The notes beneath the pieces were generated by a model that was not told the origin of the DNA, searched no databases, and saw nothing but the letters and a program-made list of their open reading frames with translations. A stretch of DNA of 64,000 nt, taken from Corticium candelabrum. Lineage: Eukaryota > Porifera > Homoscleromorpha > Homosclerophorida > Plakinidae. The stretch is taken from assembly GCF_963422355.1 (NCBI RefSeq), contig NC_085091.1, positions 7,931,342 to 7,995,341 of the forward strand, given 5' to 3'. Below, one piece after another: positions 1-10,129 of the stretch (the first letter of the stretch is position 1; each line of letters starts with the position of its first letter). Made by a program: the position numbers and the translations under genes.

Positions 1-242
1 AGGTCTGATGAGCCGTTGCAGAGTAATTCGCTTGCGAGTGGAGGTGGGTCCTCCTGGGATATTTTAAAATATACTCAGCACGTTTCCAATCTATACGCAC
101 TGACTATTACTAAATGTATACACTTTGAGAAACGAGAGATATAAATTGCAATTTTGACAATCACTACAGAAGAACAACTAGACGCGGTATCGTATTATTT
201 CGAGTGATCGATTTATTTCCAACACGATTTATAATATTTTAG

Positions 243-440
243 AATCGTAAAAGTGGCAACTCTAACTTTCGGGTGACTGAGACAAACGACGGTTACTACA
301 GCATAGGTGCCAACAGCAACGGGGAAATTGTTTCTCCCGATCGGGTAGTACTTGGTCTTGAATCTCAATTCTACGATGGCAGTTCTAATGCAAGATCGAA
401 ATCGTCTTCAGACAATTATTGCAAATGTCAACTGATTTAA
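243..440 (+). CDS. Terminal exon, beta-trefoil-like protein (partial gene)
   Basis: An open segment begins right after a pyrimidine-rich AG acceptor at 241-242 and ends at a TAA at 438-440. It encodes about 65 residues with the pattern F-R-V-T-E-T-N-D-G-Y-Y, then N-G-E-I-V-S-P and Q-F-Y-D-G-S. The exon at 5230-5431 has the same series of motifs (F-D-V-R-E-S-N-E-G-Y-Y, G-K-I-V-S-P, H-F-Y-D-G-S), so the two are paralogous. The spacing resembles one lobe of a fascin/FGF-type beta-trefoil, but I cannot assign a family. Upstream exons lie outside the window or are not recognisable; function unknown. Confidence 0.45.
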   Translation, partial: NRKSGNSNFRVTETNDGYYSIGANSNGEIVSPDRVVLGLESQFYDGSSNARSKSSSDNYCKCQLI

Positions 441-2757
441 AATTGACGGTTGTTTTTAGGTTGTCTACATAAAGTTGCTGTCAATAGGTGGTTTTAGTGG
501 TTATTTTTTAGCAGCATTACTCGTACATTGTCTTAATTCTGCTCTTTGTCCCTCTTTTCTACGTATTATTGGCTGTGTAGTGTGTTGATTAATTGAATGG
601 ATATGCGGGAACTAAGCAATGATGACTGGGTTACCGGCCGGTTTGAATTGACTGAGTTCATTCTAGTTTATAGTTGCATGCAGTGCGTAGCTTTTCACTA
701 CATGGCGTCAGGAGCGCTAGCGACAGAACCTACTAGAGTAGAATGGCACAGATAAATGAGGTATCGAGACATTGAGTTATGAGTGATAAAATCAGAGTTG
801 GCAAGCTCCGGGCAAGTGTAGCTGTATACTATAATGTAATGTTACCAAGAGCGGCCTAGACCTCGACGTACATAGCTAGTGTGATGTAAATTCTGGGGAT
901 TTGAGTTGCAAGTTACAACCGCGGTATCGTACCACGTGTTCAGTCATTCTGTTGAGTTCTGTCTTTATTGAACAACAATCATACATGCAGCATAGCAGAA
1001 TTAGCCTCGTGTGTCTCTCTCGCAGACTAAAAGTGTTCCATATCATCCGGTTACGTACATAAATAATCGAGTATTAATACGGTCGGTCGGTCAGCATACT
1101 GGAATTCCGGACCTCGGATAATGAGCATGCATTAATTAACCACTTTTAGACTTGCTGTGCATACGCGGTATACTTCAATTATGATGATTTGGAAGCACCA
1201 ATAGTTTGGGCTTGTTGGTGTCGTTCGTCAGTCGAAATATTTTGTGTGTTAGCTGAGCTACATGCACAGAGAATTTATTAGATTAGGTGTATGGTAATTG
1301 CTACGGCATCCGTTGTTCAGGCTCTTGCTGTTGCTAAGTTAGCAATGTATGTGTACAAGTCAGTCTGTGATAATTGAATGCAAAGGCTACATGACTGCTG
1401 GGTGGCAAGATTGTGTGATCTAGAACCTTTGAAGCCTAGCTGACAAGTTCTGATCAGCAAAGGCAATAAGAGTATTAGATAGACGTCTAATTGGTTTATA
1501 AGTTATCGAGCGCACAAGATTTCGGCGTGCTCACGCAGTCACCCAGTTAATCAAATTAATTAATCAAATTGTGTGGTTTCATTTAGTGCAAGCTACTGAT
1601 CATGCGTGACCACAAGCCTTTGTGACTCGCTGACGACAAACGGTTTGAACGTTCTCAACTTGAAATCACAATGAGTGAAGACCTTGACTTCGCACGTAAG
1701 TTACAGATTATTTACAGTAGTTACCGACGTCTGTACAGACCTTCGTTTGCTCACTTCTCTAGCAATAGCTTCTAGCACAAGTGCAACGGAGGACCGCCAA
1801 GAAAGCATGCCAGACGTGGGCCAGGACGACGAGAGGGCTTGTCACGAGGTAATAAGGGCTTCACATGTATAGGAAACCGAATATTTGCCTTAGCTCTCGC
1901 GAGGTCAACCAGTTAAGAGGAAGTAATTAAGCTAGGTTTACAAAGCCAGCAACGCTGGCGCGAACACGCCGAGTAGGTGTCAAAATGCAAATGAATTTAT
2001 TGTCTAACCAATTGGATTTGCTAGACAATGCGACGACCACAGGGTGAACATGCGTAGCTTGACTGGCGTCCAGACGCTTCGCAAACGTTTAATTTACCGA
2101 TACAACGGTTTTCTATTGTTTTGGCTATGCATGGCGTTGTCTCTTGCAACTAAAAAGCGCTACGAAATTATAAGTTACCAGTAGTGAATATCTATATAGA
2201 AATATTTATTTAATTAAGTTAATTAATTAGCTGCTAGTACAGTACAGTTATGTTAGAGACAGATTTATAACTTCAGTCCCGCACATACAAACCTGCCAGA
2301 CTCGTTTGAAGCCGGCCAGCCCAATTTAATTAAGATAGTATAAAGTCATGTAGTCAGCCAGATTTGAACTATCGCTAATCTAAAATGGTCAGCCTGTTTA
2401 GGTCTATTTAGGTTTTTTAGTAATGCATGGTCTCCTACCATACATATGTATACATACGACTGTCTTTCTTGGTGATTGAGATTGTGGTCTTGTTTTTGTT
2501 TGCTATAATGTATGAATATTAGAAGACCAGTAAAGATAAAGAAACGTGTCGCTCTACGTGTCAGGACTGGCCTCGTACCCAGACCCTCGTGCGCGGACAA
2601 AAGGTCCCGTACACAGTCACTGTCACTGTGCGGTACACGTACACAGAGACGTCTAGAGAGACGTACACGTTGTTTTCGGAATTTTTTACACATTACTCCG
2701 AATCGGAGTAATCTAGGAGTGACTATGAAAGGCTGGTCCGTCTGTCTGTTTGTCTAG
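441..2757. other. Intergenic/intronic stretch, nothing recognised
   Basis: AT-rich sequence between the trefoil-like terminal exon and the galectin-like exon. Short open frames occur but none shows domain motifs or paired splice sites that I can defend. Upstream exons of the galectin-like gene could be hidden here. Confidence 0.4.
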
Positions 2758-3171
2758 AATATTTCTAGAATTTCTTGTCCTTTCTTGACGAATACTGCTG
2801 GAAAAATTGTCTACTTCGAATTTCTGCTAGCGAGTGACACGTACTACTTTTCCATCGATCTCTTCACGCCTGATGACGACAGTGGAATTGCTTTTCACAT
2901 GGAAATACGATCTGATGACCAACTTGTAACCTTCAATTCTGTGAAAGATAACAACACTTGGGGACTAACAGAAACAGCAGCTCGATTTCCGTTTGAACAT
3001 GGAGAACGTTTCGTTGTGACAATTGAGACAACAGCTGGATACTATGAGACAAAAGTGAATGGCAAGCTTCTGCATGCTTATAACCATCGATGGCCCATAC
3101 AGTCAGTCAAACGATTTCGGATGATTCAAGAGAATTTGAAAGACGTACAAGTGTCAGTTAATGAAAGTTGA
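2758..3171 (+). CDS. Galectin-like carbohydrate-recognition domain, terminal exon
   Basis: A strong acceptor (pyrimidine tract TCTGTCTGTTTGTCTAG) ends at 2757. The frame then runs to TGA at 3169-3171. The product carries galectin hallmarks in order: I-A-F-H-M-E-I-R (family H-x-N-P-R), F-N-S, N-T-W-G, F-P-F-E-H-G-E-R-F, K-V-N-G, and Y-N-H-R-W-P. The sugar-contact Trp is kept, but the Asn of H-N-R is Glu, and the Glu and Arg that follow the Trp in galectin-1 (WGxExR) are both Thr. Galectins bind beta-galactosides, usually after non-classical secretion. The substitutions suggest altered or weak galactose binding. The 5' exon(s) and start codon are not identified. Confidence 0.75.
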   Translation, partial: NISRISCPFLTNTAGKIVYFEFLLASDTYYFSIDLFTPDDDSGIAFHMEIRSDDQLVTFNSVKDNNTWGLTETAARFPFEHGERFVVTIETTAGYYETKVNGKLLHAYNHRWPIQSVKRFRMIQENLKDVQVSVNES

Positions 3172-4318
3172 GATACAATTTATTACTGATTAACATATAA
3201 TTTATTTTTAATTAACATATAATTTATTATTAATTAAGATATAATTTATTATTAATTAGGATATAATTTATTATAAATTAAGATATAATTTATTTTTAAT
3301 TAAAATATAATTTATTATTGATTAAGGTATAATTTATTATTGATTAAGATATAATTTATTATTAATTAAGATATAATTTATTATGAATTAAGATATAATT
3401 TATTATTAATTAACATATAATTTGTTATTAATTAACATATAATTTATTATTGATTAACATGTAATTTATTATTGATTAACATATAATTTATTATTAATTA
3501 ACATATAATTTATTATTGATTAACATGTAATTTATTATGAATTAAGATATAATTTATTATTAATTAAGATATAAGTTATTATTAATTAAGATATAATTTA
3601 TTATTAATGTCGTGCTCAACCAGATCAGTTTGGTTTGTAAAGTCTATTACAAGTACTGGAAGCAAACTCTGCTTCAGAAGTACTTAGACCATCACGGCTG
3701 TCTAGAAAGAAGACATGACTTTACGAAGGATCCGAGTAGATCCCAGAAGCACTGTTAAGATATAATTTATTATTAATTAACATATAATTTATTATTAATT
3801 AACATACAATTTATTATTAATTAACATATCATTTATTATTACTTAACATATAATTTATTATTAATTAATATATAATTTATTATTAATTAAATTTAATTTA
3901 TTATTAATTAACATATAATTTATTATTAATTAATATATAATTTATTATGAATTAAGATATAATTTATTATTAATTAAAATATATTTTATTATTAATTAAC
4001 ATATAATTTTTATTAATTAACATATAATTTATTATTGATTAACATGTAATTTGTTATTGATTAACATATAATTTATTATTACTTAACATATAATTTATTA
4101 TTAATTAAGATATAATTTATTATTGATTAACATGTAATTTATTATTGATTAACATATAATTTATTATTAATTAACATATAATTTATTATTGTTTAACATA
4201 TATTTTATTATTAATTAACATATAATTTGTTATTAATTAACATATAATTTAATATTAATTAACATATAATTTATTGTTGATTAACATATAATTTGTTATT
4301 GATTAACATATAATTTGC
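3172..4318. repeat. AT-rich 22-bp minisatellite array
   Basis: Tandem copies of a 22-bp unit (consensus close to AACATATAATTTATTATTAATT) fill the region, roughly 45 copies by span. Variants alternate AAGATATAATTT and AACATGTAATTT. The array is interrupted once by about 150 bp of unrelated, more GC-balanced DNA at 3607-3755. It starts almost at the stop codon of the galectin-like exon, so it forms or replaces the 3' UTR. Confidence 0.9.
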
Positions 4319-4536
4319 TGACGTTTGGGTATTCACATGCTTGTCTAGAAGTCGTCCAATAGCCAATGGAAAGTATTGAAACGAAGTGCAAATGTCGATA
4401 GGATCGTAATGGCAACTGCATGGCTTTCTTCAATTAACGAAATATTCTCGTGTTTTCTCGTCTCAACCTTTCGCTTGTCGTTTCTCTTTTTTGTCTAACT
4501 TAATTTCATTTCTTCTGTTATTTTTAATCCATTGTA

Positions 4537-4563
4537 ACACACACACACACACACAAACACACG

Positions 4564-4608
<45 letters not shown>

Positions 4609-4622
4609 CACACAGACACACA

Positions 4623-4717
<95 letters not shown>
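4537..4717. repeat. (CA)n microsatellite
   Basis: Nearly pure CA dinucleotide tract of about 180 bp with a few AAAC, GCAC and GACA interruptions. The His-Thr and Cys-Val open frames over it are translation artefacts. Confidence 0.95.
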
Positions 4718-4719
<2 letters not shown>

Positions 4720-4874
4720 GTTACAAGTCTTATGCTTTGCTAATTTTTATTAGATAAGCTAATGTACTTTTTCGTTCAAGATTATTGTTTAAACAATTAA
4801 GCAATTCTACTAACGTTTGAACACATTCAACTTGGCGCCTAGTGAATAACTGAAAACGGTTCTCGTTTACTTAG

Positions 4875-5431
4875 GGTTCGTGGACTATCAAAAATTTGAC
4901 TTACGCTCTTGTCTTGATCACAAGCAGGCGCTCCCACCTCAACCTGGTGGTCAAGAAGGATGCCAAAACTGTTACAACTGGGAAACAGAAAAGTGCAAAA
5001 GGTTGTGGTCTCAACAATTCATCATTTTGTTTAGCTTTGCATTATTTCTTATTCAATAGCTCAGTTTCATTTTATCGAAACATATGTAAAGTTTGTACAA
5101 GATACGAAACATCAGATATGACGACAAGTACTTAGCCATCATAGAGAATGAGCTGCTCGCGGTAAGGTGGTTCTTTACTGCGCATGCGCAATACGATAAA
5201 AGGTCGATATTTTGGGATTTGCTCGACAGGTAGAGGACGGCGAGTACAACACTTTTGATGTCCGCGAATCAAACGAGGGCTATTATTGCTTTCGATCTTA
5301 CAAAAACTGGGAAAGCTACATCGGTGTCGACGAAACAGGCAAAATAGTTTCTCCTAGGTATGTGAATGGCTATGCTGATCCCCAATCTCATTTCTACGAC
5401 GGTTCTAAACATAATTGGGAACATTCACCTC
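4875..5431 (+). CDS. Beta-trefoil-like gene, three candidate exons (partial)
   Basis: Three coding blocks with splice-like borders. Block 1 at 4875-5001 follows a CTCGTTTACTTAG acceptor and reads G-S-W-T-I-K-N, L-I-T-S-R-R-S-H-L-N-L-V-V-K-K-D. Block 2 ends at 5161 before GTAAGG and reads Y-D-D-K-Y-L-A-I-I-E-N-E-L-L-A. Block 3 is 5230-5431, starts in phase 0 after ACAG and ends before GTAAGT; it reads V-E-D-G-E-Y-N-T-F-D-V, Y-I-G-V-D-E-T-G-K-I-V-S-P, H-F-Y-D-G-S. Blocks 2 and 3 join in frame. The junction between 1 and 2 does not match in phase with the sites I see, so an exon or border is missing. The pattern suits a fascin/FGF-like beta-trefoil. The last exon, expected from the paralogue at 243-440, is not found. 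Function unknown. Confidence 0.45.
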
Positions 5432-5601
5432 GTAAGTGTAAACACTCATTGTTCAGAAATCTGTTATGAAAATGTTTTGCTCTTGGTAGCTTGTGTTGTT
5501 GCAAGTTCAACCGACTGAATTGAAACATTTCGTGCTGTCGACTGAATTTTGAATATCAGTTGTTGTTTACGTTACACGTGAAATGCTGATACGTAGTCTT
5601 A

Positions 5602-5992
5602 CAGGCCGGTTCACACACCATAAGCTGGACGAACGTAACGTAACCTTGCAAGCGTCTCCTGTGAACCAGATGACGTTACGATACGCTAAGTTACGTTAAG
5701 TTACGTTACGTTACGTTGGAATAGGATTGTGTTTTATTTCGAGGTAAAGGACCAGAACGTTTGACCATTAGGGTTTGAGCAATTCAGCCCATTATTTCTT
5801 TAACCAATCGTACGATAGCTAAGACAGTGACGCGACCAAAGGTCAGCTAGGGTACGCAACATTAGATAAAGACGTTGAACGAACGTATTCTATGAATAGC
5901 ATCTACGTTACGTTACGTTACGTTACGTTACGTTACGGTGCTTAACGTTCCATAACGTTACATTTGGCCAATGAGATCTGTGAACTGGCCTT
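5602..5992. mobile_element. MITE with ACGTT-rich core
   Basis: Imperfect terminal inverted repeats: AGGCCGGTTCACAC at the left and GTGAACTGGCCT at the right. TTA flanks both ends (5599-5601 and 5991-5993), as expected for PIF/Harbinger-type insertion. The core holds two runs of the pentanucleotide ACGTT (about 5675-5722 and 5903-5940). No coding capacity. Degraded relatives lie in introns of both PARP14-like genes. Confidence 0.65.
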
Positions 5993-6366
5993 AAAGGCAG
6001 CATGGTTTACAGTAACCTAAGCAAGTTGAGCGTCAGCCTACGTATAACGTTAACGTAGTCAGACGCTGTAATTTATTGATTTATACAGTAACATGTCTGA
6101 TCTCGACCCAACAACGTCCATGTCAGCTGCGAACAGTGTCTGGCGGCAATCACGTGAGTAAAATCTCGACAGCCGATTGGTCTAGCTAGAAATTGGAGTA
6201 TTTCCAGTTTATATTACGTTGACACTCAACTAGAGTTCGGGTCCAACGTCTTGATGCTGGTTAGTACGTATATGGCGTCTCCAAGAAAGATGTAGGATGC
6301 TGACATTACGTAGGCGTTACGCTGGGCTGACGCTCGGCTTGCGTAAGTTACTGTAGATCAGCCTTT
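5993..6366. mobile_element. MITE with ~54-bp terminal inverted repeats
   Basis: Left end AAAGGCAGCATGG...TTTACAGTAACC and right end ...GTTACTGTAGATCAGCCTTT are inverted, imperfect copies of each other over about 54 bp, both including a GAGCGTCAGCC block. The element abuts the preceding MITE directly and has no coding capacity. Superfamily not assigned. Confidence 0.7.
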
Positions 6367-7235
6367 GCGGATGTGGTTCTATCACGGTGACTTGTGTCGG
6401 TGGCATTTGGTCCTATTTTGCGGTCTCGGCAGTAGACAACAGTAGGCGTCGTGTAAAACTTGCTCAGAGAGAGTGTCGAGAGGTGCACGGAACGGCGACA
6501 AACTTGCAGAGAAAGCACCGTGACAAATCTAGGCTGCTGGATAACTCGGAGAGGGGTCTAGACAAGACAAGCAGCAGGAAACGATCGACGAAGCGACAGA
6601 AGGGGCAGCAGTACGACATCAATCATTCCCGAGCTCGGAAACTTTATTGTCTTAATGGGAAGTCTGGTTACCGTAGACAAGTAAAGTATAATGTTGACCT
6701 AAAGACAACAAAGAACTGAAATGTCAGTATACGTATCGGTATCGGTATCGACTAGAAACCGAGGTATCGGTATCGGTACAGTATAGTAAACTTGGTATCG
6801 GTGGAACACTACAATATTTACTAAAGTACGTGGCCTTTATTTATCTTTCCGCCTGGAAGTATGACGCGACAGTAGGGCCTGACTACGCAAGACTAAATGC
6901 ACAGGTCTCGTCGTGCTCATCATGTGTTACATCATTTCTAGGTGTGAATAGAAGGCTTTGCGATTCGCTATATCTGGCAACAGCAAACGATTGAGCACGA
7001 TTTTTACTCTAATTACCCGAGGCGCGTAGGCACTAAGGTAAACAGAAATGCTGGCCGTAGTCTAGACGGTACCACCGACTCGACCACTCTACCGCGCATG
7101 CGCTTATTGTCACAACAGCGGATGCCGCCAATTATGTAAGTGTTGCATATTATCACGCTACCGACGATTACTGTTGCTATGTGAACAACACGTACAACAC
7201 ATGCTGTTTACCTGTTCGCATGTGGTGTCGAGCAA
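6367..7235. other. Intergenic, nothing recognised; short TATCGG repeats
   Basis: No supportable gene. A short degenerate tract of GTATCG units lies at about 6727-6810. Homology with the region upstream of PARP14-like gene B begins near 7235. Confidence 0.4.
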
Positions 7236-7435
7236 CGTTCAAGTGACTTTGTATCTCGTGACGTATTCACATCTTTGTAGAGGGACAGCACTAGAGTGCT
7301 TCTTCACTGAAAACGCAGCGGCAAATAACTTGAAGAAATTAGATCGAAAACTATTTTTAATATTAAAAACATTAGACAAAGCATTTTCCTGATCTATTCT
7401 ATTTAAGTTCTTGTAATTAACATGCCATCTGGACT

Positions 7436-7555
7436 CCGGGGAACTTTATTACGTCAGCGCTCACGAGTTGCTCTGAAATCTCCCATCGTGGGCAATCGCC
7501 ATTCATAACTTTCAGTGCTCTGCGAAAGACGGTACGATATTGGTCTTTCTATCAA
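7436..7555 (+). promoter_or_regulatory. Conserved proximal 5' region of PARP14-like gene A
   Basis: About 115 bp before the ATG is conserved with the matching stretch before gene B (52629-52745). Shared blocks include a CRE-like TTACGTCAGC, CACGAGTTGCTCTGAAATCTCCCATCGTG split over two blocks, and GTATTGGTCT just before the start. No TATA box is evident. Conservation between diverged copies suggests promoter/5' UTR function, which is inference. Confidence 0.5.
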
Positions 7556-10129
7556 ATGGCCGGAAGAGAGGATACAGTAGAAGTTCTAGTTCAAGGCCAG
7601 AACGTGCACCTGGCAGAGTACAGGACGGCGTTGTTGTCGTACCTTGAAAGGAATGGAATTTTTCTATGCTGTGAGCCGATTGTAATGCAAGACGGGTTGG
7701 TTCTAATACAAATTCGCAGCAACGAACGACAATCAGGTAAGAGGATGTGGGCGTGGCACTTCTGTCTGTCTAGCTCTGGCTGTTTTCAACGCTCACTTCC
7801 ACGCGTTGCAGTCAGATAGTCTACGCGACATTATAGCTTACGTGTTTGAAGCAGTTCGGGGATAATGAAATTGCACTTTTGTTTTCCGGCTTTCACCTTC
7901 GTGACAACGTGTTTTCCTTTCTTGCATGTCTCTCAGGCATACACATAGCAAAATATCGTGCATCATAAGCATGCTGTACTGCATTTTAATTTTGGAGTAA
8001 TTCTACGAGGCAGGAAAATTATTGGGCCTGCAGGGAGCCATGTGGAGTCTTTTGGCCCGCACGGTACCTACGCGTATGACTCACTCTGCATGTGTTTCCT
8101 TGGCAGCTCTGTAGTAACGGTCTTCTCTCTGTGTAGCTTCTGACAGTGCGAGATTGCTGACCAGTCAACCGAATCATAACATCGAAAATATCGTGGTATT
8201 GTTTTCTTTGGTTCAACAGCCTCAATACTCCAGCAGAGTAGCTTACTTGGCTAGTTCGCAAGAGACTAGCAGTAGTAGTTCAGCGGCGACAACTATCGGT
8301 AGAGGAACGGATGGAGGAATAGCGAGAGGACGTGGACTCGGGCGCGGGCGTGGTGGAGTTGGTCGTGGTATGTGGGGAAACACCCAAGTTGGAAACACCA
8401 ATATTCAATCTTATATTTCTCCCGTACCGCATCGTTCGGCTGTGAGGCGTCCGATGTCAACAATGCATTCTCTACCAGGCCACGCTGTCAGGCTTTCGTA
8501 CACTAACGAGGGTCCTTCATTCAGTGAAGAACCCCATTTGCCTAGTGTGCCCTTCTCTTTGAATTCGATGTCGTCACAAGACGTTGGTGCAACTTATCTA
8601 CCTGCAGTGTTGCGAAACGCGAGTGCAGTTGGTAGGAAACTGCTAGGAGGCAGTGTAGACTGTGGTTCACTTGAAAGGAGAGTTGGCGAGTCTGTATTCA
8701 AATCAGAATTTGACAAAACTCTTGAACCAATGATGGAAGACACATCAGCTACCGACACGTTTCCTTCTTCTGACTCCAGTTAGTGTAGTTTACTGTAAAC
8801 TGTTGCTCTCTGTGAAGATTGATGGTTAACTGTTTTCTCTATCTAGTAGGTCCTACTGAAGGTATAGACGTTATAACAGTCAAGGATCTCCCTCAAGGTG
8901 CTACTCGTCAAGGCCTAGCAGACGCAGTTAAATCAGCAGTCAAAAATGCAAATTCAAACGTTACTTGTGAAGTCAAGGTTGTGGAATGGTCAAACAGATC
9001 AGCAAAAGTTCACTTGAGCGATATGAAAGGTGTAGTGTATACAATCTCTAGTCATGAGTTTGTCAGATGTTTGTAGTTTTGTCTGAATATCAGCTGTTAC
9101 CGCGTTGTGGCGAGTAAGACACAAACCGTCACCGTCTATACGGTATGATGATCAGGCGCTATCCTGGGACTTGGCTGTGCCAGAGAAGTATGAAGAAGAC
9201 CGCATCTTAGTAGAAGGATTACCTCCAGAAATAGACGAGGATAATCTAAGAATGCACCTTAATGACAGCGACTGTATTCTCAGTATACGAAGCATTGATT
9301 TCACGATTGTGATTCAAGAAGACAAATCAAAGGCTGTCATAAATCTTGATGATAATGTTGCAGGTAACAAGTATATAGACTTTATTGTGAATTTGCAATG
9401 GATATCATGTGAATTATCTCTGAAGCTTGAATCACTGTAATACAATAATCATCAATAATATTAATGATCTCCAATCACCTCTAACTAATAATAATATAAT
9501 AATCAATGGCTTGCAGTTGATGCCATTGCTGTAGGTTTAGTTAGTTTCTAACTAATGAAAAGCTACCTGTCATAAAACAACAATATTTCTTTTTACGTAA
9601 TTTTGCTTGCATGTGATGTTAGAATGTTAACGCAGATGGAAATAACCGTAAACAAGTTTGCGTTTTAATATTTTAATATAAATATCTAAATATGAAGTTT
9701 CTTTGTAGTCACAGAGAACATTACTTTGCATTTCATGTCAGTTTTCATTAGAATGGGAACTGTGCAATTTTATTTGTGCTGTACACAACATATCTTTTAT
9801 ATTACATATTTTGTTGGGTTATTTTCTATTTTATTGACTTCTATATATAACTCATATTAACATCACCTTTGCAGATGCACATTTCGTGGAAAATCTTAAC
9901 ACGACCTCGTCATTTTACGAAGGAACAAAAAGCACACACCTTACGTATCATCTCATTCCCAGCTCACGATCTTTGCTAGTTCAAGGACTAAATGCAAACG
10001 TCCACAAGGGTAGTCTGCGGAGTTACTTCAACAATATTTCACTTGAAGGCATGAATAGATCTCCGCTAATTGATGACATTGAGAAAAGGGAAAGTGGATC
10101 AGCCGTGGTGAAACTCAGAACTTCTGAAG
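7556..10129 (+). CDS. Gene A exons 1-5: RG-rich segment and RRM-like modules
   Basis: Exon 1 encodes 60 residues (V-E-V-L-V-Q-G-Q-N-V-H-L-A-E-Y). Exon 2 contains the G-R-G-L-G-R-G-R-G-G-V-G-R-G cluster typical of RNA-binding linkers. Exons 3, 4 and 5 each carry an RRM-like core: V-K-D-L-P-Q-G-A-T, I-L-V-E-G-L-P-P-E-I and L-L-V-Q-G-L-N-A, each followed by a helix-rich stretch and a hydrophobic strand. This is the arrangement seen in the N-terminal RRMs of PARP14/PARP10. All five exons end one base into a codon. Nucleic-acid binding is inferred from the fold. Confidence 0.7.

Noticed and set aside
1675..1872. Short frame at 1.7 kb
   Set aside because: Non-ATG start, no domain, no splice partners.
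3172..4318. Possible CRISPR-like array
   Set aside because: Units are contiguous tandem repeats without unique spacers, in animal DNA.
4463..4757. Long Cys-Val and His-Thr open frames on both strands
   Set aside because: They translate the (CA)n microsatellite; no gene context.
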